Both the position numbers and the translations under genes were made by a program. A model generated the notes under the pieces. The model did not search any database and had not been told where the DNA came from. It saw only the letters and a list, made by a program, of their open reading frames with translations. Shown piece by piece: positions 35,013-45,062 of a stretch of 64,000 nucleotides of DNA (positions are counted from its first letter, which is position 1; each line of letters begins with the position of its first letter). The DNA comes from Pseudomonas sp. MWU16-30317. GTDB taxonomy: Bacteria; Pseudomonadota; Gammaproteobacteria; Pseudomonadales; Pseudomonadaceae. The stretch is taken from NCBI RefSeq assembly GCF_020515695.1, contig NZ_JAIWJA010000001.1, forward strand, positions 1,020,246 through 1,084,245, in the 5' to 3' direction.

Positions 35013-35470
35013 CACGGTCGACGCGCACCGGCCTTGGCGGCGACCTGGCGCTCCATGCGCAGGAAACACTCATCTTCGCCGACCTGCTCGAAACCATGCC
35101 GACGATAGAGCCGTTGCGCCGGATTGCTCTTGAACACCGTCAAGCGCACCAATGGCAAACCTCGCTGCACGGCCAATGCATGCACCCATTCGAGCACCAG
35201 CCCGCCCACCCCGCGCCCGCGCGCCGACTCGACCATCTGCAATTCGCGGATGAACAGCGCACGCTGATCGACGCTGAGGCTGATGAAACCCAGCAGCCCG
35301 GTGTCGTCCTCGATCAGGCGATTGTCCCGCCATTGCCAACATTCATCGAAGGCATCGTCGACCCACAACAGGCCGAACTCGCCGTAATACGGCAGCATGT
35401 TGCGCCGCGCCAGCGCTCGCGCGAATGCCAGGTCGGCCAGCGATGTGGCCGGGATCAATTGCAGGCTCAT
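35012..35470 (-). CDS. GNAT-family N-acetyltransferase
   Basis: A 152-residue GNAT protein. The acetyl-CoA loop is ESARGRGVGGLVLEWV near residue 85, and the C-terminal part RLYRRHGFEQVGEDE carries the conserved GF after the last helix. The start MSLQLIPATSLADLAFARAL is at 35470. The substrate is unknown; the family acetylates amines, peptides or antibiotics. It is a lone gene converging on the Cox-like gene. Confidence 0.85.
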   Translation of the reverse strand: MSLQLIPATSLADLAFARALARRNMLPYYGEFGLLWVDDAFDECWQWRDNRLIEDDTGLLGFISLSVDQRALFIRELQMVESARGRGVGGLVLEWVHALAVQRGLPLVRLTVFKSNPAQRLYRRHGFEQVGEDECFLRMERQVAAKAGARRP

Positions 35471-35628
35471 GGCACCTCTTTAGCCCATGATGGCAGTTTT
35501 ATTCAAGGCAGCAGGCCGAGCCCGCTTGGCAATCATTGTTTGTCGCCGCGCGGGCCGTTGCAAGCCACTATTGCTTCTACGCCCCGCACTGCAGTAAGCT
35601 CGGCTGCAATCAACGAGATGCAGCCCCA

Positions 35629-35763
35629 ATGACGACTCCCCACGCACATTCCATGCACACCGTACGCAACGCCGCAGGCGTGGTGACGGGCGTGGCTGTG
35701 GGCGCTCAAGTCGGCTGCGCTTCTTATTATTATGGGTATTGGTTTAGCCACTTGCGCGACTGA
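35629..35763 (+). CDS. Leader peptide of DAHP synthase attenuator (Tyr/Trp/Phe codons)
   Basis: A 44-codon open frame runs from ATG 35629 to TGA 35763. Near its end it has SYYYGYWFS: four Tyr, one Trp and one Phe in seven codons (35725-35745). The stop is followed by an alternative RNA-structure region and a rho-independent terminator at 35816-35852, and then by the DAHP synthase gene. This is the layout of a translation-coupled attenuator: a ribosome stalled for charged aromatic tRNA would permit readthrough. The peptide itself probably has no function after synthesis. The upstream Shine-Dalgarno candidate is CAACGAGATGCAGCCCC. Confidence 0.75.
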   Translation: MTTPHAHSMHTVRNAAGVVTGVAVGAQVGCASYYYGYWFSHLRD

Positions 35764-35852
35764 TACCCATCGGCGCGCACCTCCCCAGGGCCGCCGGACA
35801 TTGAGACCCCCTCAACCCCCAGTCGGCCACCCGACTGGGGGTTTTGTTTTTT
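35732..35852 (+). promoter_or_regulatory. Transcription attenuator of DAHP synthase
   Basis: Four segments can be assigned. Segment 1 is ATGGGTAT (35732-35739) inside the Tyr codons. Segment 2 is CGACTG plus ATACCCAT (35757-35770). Segment 3 is CCCCCAGTCGG (35816-35826). Segment 4 is CCGACTGGGGG (35831-35841), followed by TTTTGTTTTTT. Segment 1 pairs perfectly with the second half of 2 (8 bp). CGACTG of 2 pairs with CAGTCG of 3 (6 bp), an antiterminator. Segments 3 and 4 form the terminator. The CGACTG of segment 2 is a copy of part of segment 4, the classical design. Confidence 0.75.
35816..35852 (+). terminator. Attenuator terminator (rho-independent)
   Basis: An 11-bp perfect stem CCCCCAGTCGG / CCGACTGGGGG with a 4-nt CCAC loop is directly followed by TTTTGTTTTTT. 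It lies 52 nt after the leader-peptide stop and 230 bp before the DAHP synthase start. Confidence 0.9.
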
Positions 35853-35888
35853 ACAGCCTTTCATACCTATGGATTACGGAGATTCACC

Positions 35889-36035
35889 ATGAACTACACC
35901 ACCTGCCACCGTTACTGCACCTCGACCGCCTGGCGATTTAGCACCCTGCGTTCGGCCCAACTCGCCGCCAGCGAACGCACCTCATCGGGCGGCAACCCGG
36001 AACATATGGCACAGATGTGTCGAACAACCCGATAA
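35889..36035 (+). CDS. Small ORF between attenuator and DAHP synthase
   Basis: A 48-codon frame starts MNYTTCHRYCTSTAWRFSTL and has a good Shine-Dalgarno (GGAG, 7 nt before the ATG at 35889). It lies beyond the terminator, ends at 36035, and is 47 bp before the DAHP synthase ATG. It again holds Tyr, Trp and Phe codons early in the frame. It could be a second regulatory leader or a translated small protein. No similarity is recognised. Confidence 0.45.
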   Translation: MNYTTCHRYCTSTAWRFSTLRSAQLAASERTSSGGNPEHMAQMCRTTR

Positions 36036-36082
36036 GCGCTGCCCGCAGGCCCACCCGCCTGCCGCCAGCCGAAGGACCGAAC

Positions 36083-37177
36083 ATGCATACCCTCACTACC
36101 CAGCTGCACCCCCAGGCCCCTGCCGTGGCCGCCAACACCAGCCTGAGCCAGCGTCTGCCCACTGCGCAGAGCCTCAAGCAGCAACTACCACTGGACTCGC
36201 ACCTGTCCAGCCAGGTCACCCGCCATCGCGACGCGGTACGCGCGATACTTGAAGGCCGCGACTCGCGCCTGCTGGTGATCGTCGGCCCCTGCTCCCTGCA
36301 CGACCCTGAAGCCACCCGCGAATACGCCCGCCATCTGGCGAAGCTGGCCCGCGAGGTCGACGATCAACTGTTGCTGGTGATGCGCGCCTACGTCGAAAAG
36401 CCGCGCACCACTGTCGGCTGGAAAGGCCTGGCCTACGACCCGCGCCTGGACGGCAGTGACGACATGGTCGGCGGCCTCAGCCTGTCGCGCGAACTGATGC
36501 TCGACATGCTGCGCCTCGGTCTGCCGATCGCCACCGAGCTGCTGCAACCCATGGCGGCGGCCTATTTCGAAGATCTGCTGAGCTGGGTCGCCATCGGCGC
36601 CCGCACCACCGAATCGCAAATCCACCGGGAAATGGCCAGCGGCCTGAGCATGCCGGTAGGCTTCAAGAACGGCACCGACGGCGGCATTGCGGTTGCCTGT
36701 GATGCGATTCGCAGCGCCGCTCATGCGCACCGCCATTTTGGCGTCGATGCCAGCGGCCATCCGGCGATCATCGAAACCCACGGCAATGGCGATGGCCACG
36801 TGGTATTGCGCGGCGGCCATCGCGGCCCCAACTACGATGCCCACAGCGTAGGCACAGTGCGCGAAGCGCTGATCAAGGCCAAACTGCCGGTCCGCATGGT
36901 GGTCGACTGCAGCCACGCCAACAGTGGTAAAGACCCGCTGCGCCAACCGCAGGTGTTCAACGAAGTACTGGCGCAACGCCTGCAAGGCGATCGTTCGCTG
37001 GTCGGCACGATGCTCGAAAGCAATCTGTTTGAAGGATGCCAGCCGCTCAGTGCAAATCTGCGCTACGGCGTCTCGATCACCGACGGCTGCCTGGGCTGGG
37101 AGGCGACTGAAGTGCTTTTGCGCCAGGCCGCTGAACGGCTATCGCTGGTTGATCAGGCAGTGATCCGGATGGCGTGA
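36083..37177 (+). CDS. 3-deoxy-7-phosphoheptulonate (DAHP) synthase, class I
   Basis: A 364-residue class I-alpha DAHP synthase (AroF/AroG/AroH family). It condenses phosphoenolpyruvate and erythrose 4-phosphate at the entry to the shikimate pathway. The signatures VIVGPCSLHDPEA, RAYVEKPRTTVGWKGL, ARTTESQIHREMASGLSMPVGFKNGTDG and MVVDCSHANSGKDP (metal and PEP ligands) are intact. AAGGACCGAAC precedes the ATG at 36083. Expression is probably set by the upstream attenuator with Tyr/Trp/Phe codons. Which amino acid inhibits the enzyme cannot be read directly. Confidence 0.95.
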   Translation: MHTLTTQLHPQAPAVAANTSLSQRLPTAQSLKQQLPLDSHLSSQVTRHRDAVRAILEGRDSRLLVIVGPCSLHDPEATREYARHLAKLAREVDDQLLLVMRAYVEKPRTTVGWKGLAYDPRLDGSDDMVGGLSLSRELMLDMLRLGLPIATELLQPMAAAYFEDLLSWVAIGARTTESQIHREMASGLSMPVGFKNGTDGGIAVACDAIRSAAHAHRHFGVDASGHPAIIETHGNGDGHVVLRGGHRGPNYDAHSVGTVREALIKAKLPVRMVVDCSHANSGKDPLRQPQVFNEVLAQRLQGDRSLVGTMLESNLFEGCQPLSANLRYGVSITDGCLGWEATEVLLRQAAERLSLVDQAVIRMA

Positions 37178-37199
37178 TGCCTGCGGGATCTTTGCTGGA

Positions 37200-37290
37200 C
37201 GGGCCGGCCTCTTCACGGGCAAGGCTCGCTCCCACAAATGTACGGCGGTGGCGCTATGTGCACGGTGGGAGCAAGGCTTGTCCGCAATTG
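37200..37290. repeat. Inverted pair of REP sequences
   Basis: Two REP-like sequences face each other: TGTGGGAGCGAGCCTTGCCCGTGAAG on the minus strand (37200-37236) and GTGGGAGCAAGGCTTGTCCGC on the plus strand (37264-37290). This is the usual Pseudomonas REP doublet, after the DAHP synthase gene. Confidence 0.75.
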
Positions 37291-37398
37291 CGCCATGCGC
37301 AGCAACCCATCTCGCACAGACACCATGCTCTCTCGCGGCTGTAATTCAGCCGCCCGATCCGGTAGGCTTGTCCCCTTAACTGAAAGGAGTAACTCCCC

Positions 37399-37680
37399 AT
37401 GGCCAAAGCCACTGCCCGCCACATCCTGGTTTCCACCGAAGACAAATGCAACGAGCTGAAAAGCCAGATCGAAGGCGGTGCCGATTTCGCCGAAATCGCC
37501 AAAGCCAATTCCTCCTGCCCATCCAGCCGCCAAGGCGGTGACCTGGGTTCGTTCGGCCCAGGCCAGATGGTCAAGGAATTCGACACCGTGGTCTTCAGCG
37601 CGCCGATCAACGTCGTGCAAGGCCCGGTCAAGACCCAGTTCGGTTACCACCTGCTGGAAGTGACCAGCCGTCAGGACTGA
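37399..37680 (+). CDS. ppiC: Parvulin-type peptidyl-prolyl isomerase
   Basis: A 93-residue single-domain parvulin (PpiC) that speeds cis-trans isomerisation of prolyl bonds in the cytoplasm. The pattern AKATARHILVSTEDKCNELKSQIEGGADFAEIAKANSSCPS is typical, with conserved GGDLGSFGPGQMVKEFD and TQFGYHLLEV. Size equals E. coli PpiC. GAAAGGAG lies just upstream of the ATG, and a terminator follows the stop. Confidence 0.96.
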   Translation: MAKATARHILVSTEDKCNELKSQIEGGADFAEIAKANSSCPSSRQGGDLGSFGPGQMVKEFDTVVFSAPINVVQGPVKTQFGYHLLEVTSRQD

Positions 37681-37695
37681 TCCTGCACTGGCAAT

Positions 37696-37730
37696 AAAAA
37701 CGGCCCGCCTCGATGCGGGCCGTTTCGTTT
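37696..37730 (+). terminator. Rho-independent terminator after ppiC
   Basis: The stem AAACGGCCCGC / GCGGGCCGTTT with a short TCGAT-type loop is followed by CGTTTGT. It starts 16 nt after the ppiC stop. Confidence 0.8.
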
Positions 37731-37817
37731 GTCGCCTTAGACGTGCATGATGGGTGTCGCAGCTTCTGTGTCCGGATGTGTCCGGCAGCCACCGTCAACG
37801 TCCAATCAAGGCAGACA

Positions 37818-39662
37818 ATGCGATCGGTTTTTACCCACACACTGTTCACCGTCCTCCTGCTGGCCCTGACGCCTGCCATCGCCGCTCCCCTGCACGCCTT
37901 GACCGTCTACGGCGAGCCGGCCAAATACCCCGCAGGCTTCGATCATTTCGACTACACCAATCCCAATGCGCCCAAGGGCGGCAGCCTGCGCCGTTCGGCC
38001 ATGGAGATCGGCCAGTTCGACCATCTGCTGCCCTATCTGGACAAAGGCATCGGCGTCAGCGAAATCGACGGCCTGGTCTATTCCCCCCTCGCGGTGCGCT
38101 CCCTCGACGAGCCCTATACCGTCTATGGCCTGGTGGCCCAGGGCATAGAACGTGACAAGGACGGCCTGTGGCTGCGCTTCATCCTCGACCCACGGGCAAC
38201 ATTTGCCGACGGCACGCCGATCACCGCCGAAGACGTGCGCTACACCTTCAATCTGTTGATCACCCAAGGCAGCCTGCGCTACCGCACGCAGTTCGCCGAC
38301 GTCAAAGCCGTGGTGGTCGAGAGCGATCGGCAAGTGCGTTTCGACCTCAAGAACAACGACAGCCGCACCCTGCCCCTGGACCTCGCGACCCTGCCGGTGC
38401 TCCCCGAGCATTGGTGGAAAGACCGCGACTTCGCCGGTGGCGGCGGCTTCGAGGCGCCGCTGGGCAGCGGCCCGTATCGGGTCGGCAAGGTCGACAACGG
38501 CCGCAGCATCACGTTCGAGCGCAACCCGGACTGGTGGGGCAAGGACCTGCCCGTGAGTCGCGGCCTGTACAACTTCGACCATTTCAGCGTGGAGTTCTTC
38601 GGCGATATCGACGTCGCTCGCCAAGTACTGCGTGGCGGCGGCTATGACTACAACCGCGAGTTTTCCGCCACCGGCTACACCATCGGCTACAACAGCGACG
38701 CGCTCGACGACGGTCGCCTGCAACGCGCGCATCTGGCAACCAAGGGCCTGCAATCGGCCCAAGGCTACGTGTTCAACCTCAACCGCCCGCTGTTCAAGGA
38801 CCGCCGGGTGCGCCAGGCGCTGGCCATGCTCTGGGATTTCGAGTGGAGCAACCGCCAGATGATGCGCAACATGTACCTGCGCCAGCAGAGTTTCTTCTCC
38901 AACAGCGCGCTGGCCGCCAGCGCGCCGCCGAGCGCCGACGAGTTGAAAATTCTCGAACCGCTGCGCGGCAAGGTCCCCGATGAGGTCTTCAGCCAGGTGT
39001 TCCAGGCGCCAAAAACCGATGGCACCGGATTTATCCGCGACAAGCAGCTACAAGCCCTCAAGCTGCTCGAAGACGCCGGCTGGCAGCCCAAGGGCGACAA
39101 GCTGGTCAACGCCCAGGGCGAACCATTGAGCTTTACCTTTCTCAATGCCCAAGGCGGCATGGAGCGCCTGCTGCTGCCGTACAAGCGCATCCTCGCGCAG
39201 ATCGGCATCACGTTCGAGATCCGCCGGATCGACCCGTCGCAATACCTCAACCGCCTGATGGCGCGCGACTACGACATGATCGTCACCGGCTATCCGGTGT
39301 CGTCCTCGCCGGGCATGGAGCTGCTCAACTACTACGGCTCGCAGGGCGCCAACGATCCCGGTTCGAGCAACTACATGGCACTGCAGGACCCAGCGGTCGA
39401 TCAATTGCTCAAGGGCCTGGTCAGCGCCACCACTCAACCGGTCATGGCCACCTACGCCCACGCGCTCGATCGGGTGCTGCAATGGAATTACTACTGGATC
39501 CCCAACTATTACCCGCCAGGCACCTCGACGGTGTGGTGGAACCGCTTCGGTATTCCAAAAATCCCGGCCAGTAACGATGCCGCGCCAGAAACCTGGTGGG
39601 AGGTCAGCCCCACGCCGCTGAGCAATGCACAGATGGCCGAACGCACCAAAGGAGCACGCTGA
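37818..39662 (+). CDS. yejA: Periplasmic oligopeptide-binding protein YejA
   Basis: A 614-residue family 5 solute-binding protein. The signal peptide runs [22 protein letters not shown], followed by the YejA start [24 protein letters not shown]. The family 5 signature is in [22 protein letters not shown]. It binds oligopeptides for the YejBEF transporter, which in E. coli imports microcin C. The start at 37818 places the signal at the N-terminus. The stop overlaps the yejB ATG (TGATG). Confidence 0.93.
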   Translation: MRSVFTHTLFTVLLLALTPAIAAPLHALTVYGEPAKYPAGFDHFDYTNPNAPKGGSLRRSAMEIGQFDHLLPYLDKGIGVSEIDGLVYSPLAVRSLDEPYTVYGLVAQGIERDKDGLWLRFILDPRATFADGTPITAEDVRYTFNLLITQGSLRYRTQFADVKAVVVESDRQVRFDLKNNDSRTLPLDLATLPVLPEHWWKDRDFAGGGGFEAPLGSGPYRVGKVDNGRSITFERNPDWWGKDLPVSRGLYNFDHFSVEFFGDIDVARQVLRGGGYDYNREFSATGYTIGYNSDALDDGRLQRAHLATKGLQSAQGYVFNLNRPLFKDRRVRQALAMLWDFEWSNRQMMRNMYLRQQSFFSNSALAASAPPSADELKILEPLRGKVPDEVFSQVFQAPKTDGTGFIRDKQLQALKLLEDAGWQPKGDKLVNAQGEPLSFTFLNAQGGMERLLLPYKRILAQIGITFEIRRIDPSQYLNRLMARDYDMIVTGYPVSSSPGMELLNYYGSQGANDPGSSNYMALQDPAVDQLLKGLVSATTQPVMATYAHALDRVLQWNYYWIPNYYPPGTSTVWWNRFGIPKIPASNDAAPETWWEVSPTPLSNAQMAERTKGAR

Positions 39663-40720
39663 TGCTGAACTACATCTTGCGTCGGCTGCTGCTCATCATC
39701 CCGACGTTGCTGATCATCCTGCTGGTCAATTTCGTCATCATTCAGGCGGCACCCGGCGGCCCCGTCGAACAGGCCATCGCCCGCTTGCAGGGCCTGGGCG
39801 GCACGAGCGTCGGCAGCAGCGGCGGTGATAGCGCGCAAACGTCACGGGCCAGTCGCGGCCTCGACCCGAAACTGATCGCCGATATCGAACGTCAATACGG
39901 CTTCGACAAGCCCGCACCCGAGCGCCTGTGGCTGATGCTCAAGCACTACGCGGTGCTGGATTTCGGCAAGAGTTTCTTCCGCGGCGCCACGGTCACCCAA
40001 TTGATCCTCGACAAGATGCCGGTGACCCTGTCGCTGGGGTTCTGGGCCACGCTGATCACCTATCTGGTGTCGATCCCCCTGGGGATTCGCAAGGCGGTGC
40101 GCCACGGCAGCCACTTCGACGTGTGGACCAGTTCGGCGATCATCATCGGCTACGCCATGCCGGCGTTTCTGTTCGCCATGCTGTTGATCGTGGTGTTCTG
40201 CGGTGGCACCGGAGTCGATTGGTTCCCGGTGCGTGGGCTGGTCTCGGACAACTTCGAGCAACTGACCCTGCTGGGCAAAATCGCCGATTATTTCTGGCAC
40301 CTGGTGTTGCCGGTGACCTCGCTGGTGATCGGCGGCTTCGCGGCCTTGACCATTCTGACCAAGAACTCCTTCCTCAACGAGATCACCCGCCAGTACGTGG
40401 TCACTGCCCGCGCCAAGGGCGTGAGCGAACAGCGCGTGCTGTATGGCCACGTCTTGCGCAACGCCATGCTGCTGGTGGTCGCCGGCCTGCCCCAGGCGTT
40501 CATCAGCGTGTTCTTCGCCGGCTCCTTGCTGATCGAGGTGATCTTTTCCCTCGACGGCCTCGGGCGCCTGAGCTACGAGGCGGCCGTCGCCCGGGATTAC
40601 CCCGTGGTGTTCGGCACGTTGTTCATCTTTACCCTGTTCGGGCTGCTGATCAAACTGGTGGGCGACATCTGCTACACCCTGGTCGATCCGCGTATCGACT
40701 TCGCCGCGAGGAACGCCTGA
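39662..40720 (+). CDS. yejB: Peptide ABC transporter permease YejB
   Basis: A 352-residue inner-membrane permease. It starts [24 protein letters not shown], with the DppB-like first helix, has a periplasmic insert of about 90 residues and then five more helices. The BPD signature is near [18 protein letters not shown]. It pairs with YejE. The start overlaps the yejA stop and its own stop overlaps the yejE start. Confidence 0.95.
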   Translation: MLNYILRRLLLIIPTLLIILLVNFVIIQAAPGGPVEQAIARLQGLGGTSVGSSGGDSAQTSRASRGLDPKLIADIERQYGFDKPAPERLWLMLKHYAVLDFGKSFFRGATVTQLILDKMPVTLSLGFWATLITYLVSIPLGIRKAVRHGSHFDVWTSSAIIIGYAMPAFLFAMLLIVVFCGGTGVDWFPVRGLVSDNFEQLTLLGKIADYFWHLVLPVTSLVIGGFAALTILTKNSFLNEITRQYVVTARAKGVSEQRVLYGHVLRNAMLLVVAGLPQAFISVFFAGSLLIEVIFSLDGLGRLSYEAAVARDYPVVFGTLFIFTLFGLLIKLVGDICYTLVDPRIDFAARNA

Positions 40721-41757
40721 TGTCGCGCCCCTCTTTGTTCCAGCTCTCCCCGCTGGCGCGCCGGCGCCTCGAGCGTTTCAAGCACAACCGTCGTGGTTGG
40801 TGGTCGCTGTGGCTGTTCGTCCTCCTGTTCGGCGTGAGCCTGGGCGGCGAGCTCGTCGCCAACGACAAGCCGCTGGTGGTGAAGCTCCACGACACCTATT
40901 ACTTTCCTGTCTTCAAACGCTACACCGAGCAGGAGATCGGTGGCCTGTTGCCGTTTCAACCCGATTACCGCAGCGACTACGTGCGCCAACTGGTCACCCA
41001 GGGCGGCGGCTGGATGGTATTCCCGCCGATTCCGTTCAGTGCCGACACGCCCAACTACGAGCTGAGCCGCCCCTCCCCGAGCCCGCCCACTGCGGTGAAC
41101 TGGCTGGGCACCGACGATCAGGCCCGTGATGTGCTGGCCCGGGTGATCTATGGCGCGCGGGTGTCGATTCTGTTCGCCATCGCCCTGACCGTGATCAGCT
41201 CGCTGATCGGCATTGCCGCCGGTGCTCTGCAAGGCTTCTATGGCGGTTGGGTCGACCTGTTCGGCCAGCGCGTGCTGGAAGTCTGGTCGGGGCTGCCGGT
41301 GCTGTATCTGCTCATCATCCTGTCCGGTTTCGTGGAGCCGGACTTCTGGTGGTTGCTGGGGATCATGGCACTGTTCAGCTGGTTGACCCTGGTGGACGTG
41401 GTGCGCGCCGAGTTCCTGCGCGGGCGCAACCTGGAGTACGTCAAGGCGGCGCGCGCGCTGGGGCTGAGCAATCGCAAGATCATCGTGCGGCATATCTTGC
41501 CCAACGCCATGAACGCCACGCTGAGCTACCTGCCGTTCATTCTGACCGGTGCGATCTCGACCCTCACCGCGCTGGATTTTCTCGGCTTCGGCATGCCCGC
41601 CGGCAGCGCTTCGCTCGGCGAGTTGATCGCCCAAGGCAAGAACAACCTGCAGGCGCCGTGGCTGGGCTTCACTGCGTTCTTTACCCTGGCGGTGCTGTTG
41701 TCGCTATTGGTATTTATCGGCGAGGCGTTGCGCGACGCCTTCGACCCCCGCGCCTAG
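40720..41757 (+). CDS. yejE: Peptide ABC transporter permease YejE
   Basis: A 345-residue DppC-type permease. A first helix (WWSLWLFVLLFGVSLGGEL) is followed by a periplasmic region with the typical LGTDDQARDVLARVIYGARVS and then the permease core with EYVKAARALGLSNRKIIVRHILPNA (coupling helix). It forms the channel with YejB. The gene overlaps the yejB stop (TGATG). Confidence 0.95.
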   Translation: MSRPSLFQLSPLARRRLERFKHNRRGWWSLWLFVLLFGVSLGGELVANDKPLVVKLHDTYYFPVFKRYTEQEIGGLLPFQPDYRSDYVRQLVTQGGGWMVFPPIPFSADTPNYELSRPSPSPPTAVNWLGTDDQARDVLARVIYGARVSILFAIALTVISSLIGIAAGALQGFYGGWVDLFGQRVLEVWSGLPVLYLLIILSGFVEPDFWWLLGIMALFSWLTLVDVVRAEFLRGRNLEYVKAARALGLSNRKIIVRHILPNAMNATLSYLPFILTGAISTLTALDFLGFGMPAGSASLGELIAQGKNNLQAPWLGFTAFFTLAVLLSLLVFIGEALRDAFDPRA

Positions 41758-41774
41758 ATCAGGATATCGCCCTC

Positions 41775-43400
41775 GTGAAACAGCACGCCAACACCGACCC
41801 GAGCGCCAATCTCATCGAGATCCGCGACCTGTGCGTGGCCTTCAATGGCCACACTGTGGTGCGCAATCTGTGCCTGGATATCCACGCCGGCGAGTGCCTG
41901 GCGCTGGTGGGCGAATCGGGTTCGGGCAAGTCGGTAACGGCTAACTCGATCCTCCAGCTGTTGGCCGAAAATGGCCAGCACAGCACCGGCAGCATCCGTT
42001 ACCGCGGGCAGGAGCTGCTCGGCGCCAGCGCCCGTACTCTGCAGGAGATCCGCGGCAACCGCGTGGCGATGATCTTTCAGGAGCCCATGACCTCGCTCAA
42101 CCCCTTGCACAGCGTGCAAAAGCAGATCGGCGAAACGCTGCTGGTGCACCGCGGCCTGGCCGGCAAAGCCGCTCGCGCACGGATCCTCGAGCTATTGGAA
42201 CTGGTAGGCATTCACAACCCCGAGCAGCGCCTCAAGGCCTATCCCCACGAACTGTCCGGAGGCCAGCGGCAACGGGTCATGATCGCCATGGCACTGGCCT
42301 GCGAGCCGGACCTGCTGATCGCCGACGAGCCCACCACCGCCCTCGACGTGACCGTGCAGCGCAAGATCCTGCACCTGCTCAAGGCCCTGCAGCGGCGCCT
42401 GGGCATGTCCCTGCTGCTGATCAGCCACGATCTCAATCTGGTGCGCAGCATCGCCCAGCGGGTGTGCGTGATGAAGGCCGGCGAGATCGTCGAGCAGGCC
42501 GAGTGCCACACCTTGTTCGAGCATCCCCAGCACCCTTACAGCCGCATGCTCATCGATGCCGAGCCTGCTGGCGAAGCGCTACCGCGCGATGAGCGCGAGG
42601 TGGTGCTGCAGGTCAATCATCTAAAGGTCTGGTACGCGCTCGGCGGCGGGCTGTTTCGCAAGCCCTGGCAACACGTCAAGGCGGTCGACGGCATCAGCCT
42701 CAGCGTGCAGCGCGGCAAGACGCTGGGCATCGTCGGCGAGTCCGGTTCGGGCAAATCGACCCTGGGTCAGGCGATCCTGCGACTGCTGGATGCCGAGGGC
42801 GAGATCTACTTCCAGGGCCAGGCCCTGCACAGCCTTGATCAGAAGCAGATGCGGCCCTGGCGCAAAAAGATGCAGGTGGTGTTTCAAGACCCGTTCGGCA
42901 GCCTCAGCCCACGCATGTCGGTGGCGCAGATCATCAGCGAGGGCCTCGAAGTGCACAGTGACATGAAGGCCGGTGCCTGCGACGCGCAAGTGGTGCAGGT
43001 GCTGCGCGAGGTCGGGCTCGATCCCGAAACCCGCCACCGCTACCCCCATGAATTCTCCGGTGGGCAACGCCAGCGCATCGCGATCGCCCGGGCACTGGTG
43101 CTAAAGCCAGCGCTGATATTGCTCGACGAGCCGACTTCAGCGCTGGATCGCACGGTGCAGAAACAAGTGGTCGCGCTGCTGCGCCAGTTGCAGGAACGCC
43201 ACGGCCTGACCTATCTGTTCATCAGCCACGACCTGGCGGTGGTCCGCGCCCTGGCCCACGACGTGATCGTGATCAAGGACGGCAAGGTGGTGGAGCAAGG
43301 CGCCAGCCATGACCTGTTCGACGCGCCGCAGCATCCGTATACCAAGGAGTTGCTCAAGGCGGCGGCGATGCATCTGCATGCGCCGCATCCTCAGGATTGA
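41775..43400 (+). CDS. yejF: Peptide ABC transporter ATP-binding protein YejF
   Basis: A 541-residue double ATPase with two complete ABC domains. Walker A motifs are GESGSGKS (twice), signatures LSGGQRQR and FSGGQRQR, Walker [10 protein letters not shown] and LILLDEPTS. An oligopeptide C-terminal segment is present after each half (HPYSRML, HPYTKEL). I chose the GTG at 41775, 10 nt after AGGA; no nearer ATG exists, and the open frame upstream lies within yejE. It powers the YejABE system. Confidence 0.94.
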   Translation: MKQHANTDPSANLIEIRDLCVAFNGHTVVRNLCLDIHAGECLALVGESGSGKSVTANSILQLLAENGQHSTGSIRYRGQELLGASARTLQEIRGNRVAMIFQEPMTSLNPLHSVQKQIGETLLVHRGLAGKAARARILELLELVGIHNPEQRLKAYPHELSGGQRQRVMIAMALACEPDLLIADEPTTALDVTVQRKILHLLKALQRRLGMSLLLISHDLNLVRSIAQRVCVMKAGEIVEQAECHTLFEHPQHPYSRMLIDAEPAGEALPRDEREVVLQVNHLKVWYALGGGLFRKPWQHVKAVDGISLSVQRGKTLGIVGESGSGKSTLGQAILRLLDAEGEIYFQGQALHSLDQKQMRPWRKKMQVVFQDPFGSLSPRMSVAQIISEGLEVHSDMKAGACDAQVVQVLREVGLDPETRHRYPHEFSGGQRQRIAIARALVLKPALILLDEPTSALDRTVQKQVVALLRQLQERHGLTYLFISHDLAVVRALAHDVIVIKDGKVVEQGASHDLFDAPQHPYTKELLKAAAMHLHAPHPQD

Positions 43401-43404
43401 GGTG

Positions 43405-43488
43405 AACTCGCCCGCGAAGAGGCCAGCGAGTCTCCCACAGTAGATCGGAGGCCTGCACCTATGGGAGCAAGGCTTGCCCGCGAAAGCG
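43405..43488. repeat. REP doublet after yejF
   Basis: Two REP-like sequences in opposite orientation lie between the convergent yejF and transporter genes: CTCGCCCGCGAAGAGGCCAG...TCCCACA at 43408-43440 and ATGGGAGCAAGGCTTGCCCGCGAA at 43460-43483. Confidence 0.7.
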
Positions 43489-43506
43489 ATCTCGAGCCAG
43501 GCGCTA

Positions 43507-44784
43507 TCAAGACAACAACGAATACACCAAAGCCGAAATCGCCACCAACCCGACCGCGACTACAAACACATTGGACATCGCCCCGCTGTACTGCCGCATC
43601 GCCGGCACCTTGCGGATCGCGTACATCGGCATCAGGAACAGGATCGCCGCAATCACCGGGCCGCCCAAGGTCTCGATCATGCCGAGGATGCTCGGGTTCA
43701 GCGTGGCCACGATCCAGCACACCACCAGCATGAACGCCGCCGTCATGCGGTCCAGCGCCTTGGCGCCTGGGCGGCGGCCGCTCTTGTGGATCAAGCCCTT
43801 GAAGCCTTCACTGGCGCCAATGTAGTGCCCCAGGAACGACTTGGCGATGGCCACGAAGGCAATCAGCGGCGCCGCGAACTCAATGGTCGGGTTGTTGAAG
43901 TGATTGGCCAGGTACGACAGGATCGACAGGTTCTGCGCCTTGGCTTCGGCCAGCTGCGCCGGGTTCAGGGTCAGCACGCAGCTGAACACGAAGAACATCA
44001 CCATCGCCACCATCAATACGTGCGCGCGGCCGAGGATCTGGCCGCTGCGCTCATCGGCATGCTGGCCGTGACGGCGCTTCTGGTCGACGGCAAACGAGGA
44101 GATGATCGGTGAATGGTTGAACGAGAACACCATCACCGGAATCGCCAGCCACAAGGTGTGCAAAAAGGCGGAGCCTGAGGGCAGTTCGCCGGCAGTGGCG
44201 AGAATGCCGCCGGTCCAGTGCGGCACCAAAAACAGCGCCAGCAGCGCCAAGGCCACGATAAATGGGTAAACCAACAGGCTCATGACCTTGACCGTGGCCT
44301 GCTCGCCGCACCGCACGATGGCCAGCAGACCGAGGATCAGCACCAACGCCAGCACCGCGCGTGGCGGCGGCGCGATATGCAACTGGTGCTCCAGAAAGCT
44401 GCCTACGGTATTGGTCAGGGCCACGCTATAGATCAGCAGGATCGGGAAGATCGCGCAAAAATACAGCAGCGTGATCAAGGCGCCGGCCTTGAGCCCGAAG
44501 TGCTCTTCGACCACTGCGGTGATATCCCCGCCTTCGCGCCCGGACAACACGAAGCGCGTCAACCCGCGGTGCGCGTAGAAGGTCATCGGCAATGCCAGCA
44601 CCGTCAGGATCAGCAACGGCCAGAAGCCCCCCAGGCCGGCGTTGATCGGCAGGAACAAGGTCCCCGCGCCGATGGCAGTGCCGAACAGGCCGAGCATCCA
44701 GGTCGTGTCCTGACGGTCCCAGCGACTCAGTGTGGTCGGGGTCGATTCGTAGCGTTGCTCAACGCTGGGGGCCTGTTCATGCAT
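43507..44784 (-). CDS. HAAAP-family amino acid permease (serine/threonine/aromatic)
   Basis: A 425-residue, 11-helix transporter of the hydroxy/aromatic amino acid permease family (SdaC/TdcC/Mtr type). Its first membrane helix has the family pattern GLFGTAIGAGTLFLPINAGLGGFWPL, and it ends with a helix just before the C-terminus (VFVVAVGLVAISALVYSLLS). The ATG at 44784 gives MHEQAPSVEQRYES. It probably imports serine or a related amino acid with protons or sodium. It is divergent from a GntR regulator that may control it. Confidence 0.9.
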   Translation of the reverse strand: MHEQAPSVEQRYESTPTTLSRWDRQDTTWMLGLFGTAIGAGTLFLPINAGLGGFWPLLILTVLALPMTFYAHRGLTRFVLSGREGGDITAVVEEHFGLKAGALITLLYFCAIFPILLIYSVALTNTVGSFLEHQLHIAPPPRAVLALVLILGLLAIVRCGEQATVKVMSLLVYPFIVALALLALFLVPHWTGGILATAGELPSGSAFLHTLWLAIPVMVFSFNHSPIISSFAVDQKRRHGQHADERSGQILGRAHVLMVAMVMFFVFSCVLTLNPAQLAEAKAQNLSILSYLANHFNNPTIEFAAPLIAFVAIAKSFLGHYIGASEGFKGLIHKSGRRPGAKALDRMTAAFMLVVCWIVATLNPSILGMIETLGGPVIAAILFLMPMYAIRKVPAMRQYSGAMSNVFVVAVGLVAISALVYSLLS

Positions 44785-45062
44785 CCGGTACAACTCCAAT
44801 CGCGAGACGGCAAGTGTGCCTGGGCAGGGAAATAGATCCCGGCAAGAAAATAAGGGCCGCGATTGTGCCCTCATCCGGTGCAGATGCAAAGCCTTGGCTG
44901 AGCAGTGGCGCACTGAATGGGGGCGAAGACGCTGGTACCGCCATTGATCCCATGCTTGTGGCCAGCGCCATGGGCGTGGAACTTGAGCCTCCAGCTACGC
45001 CTGACGGATAATGCGCGATTGCACGCCGCCGGCTCGTTGTGAAGGCCGTCCCAGAGGAAAAC

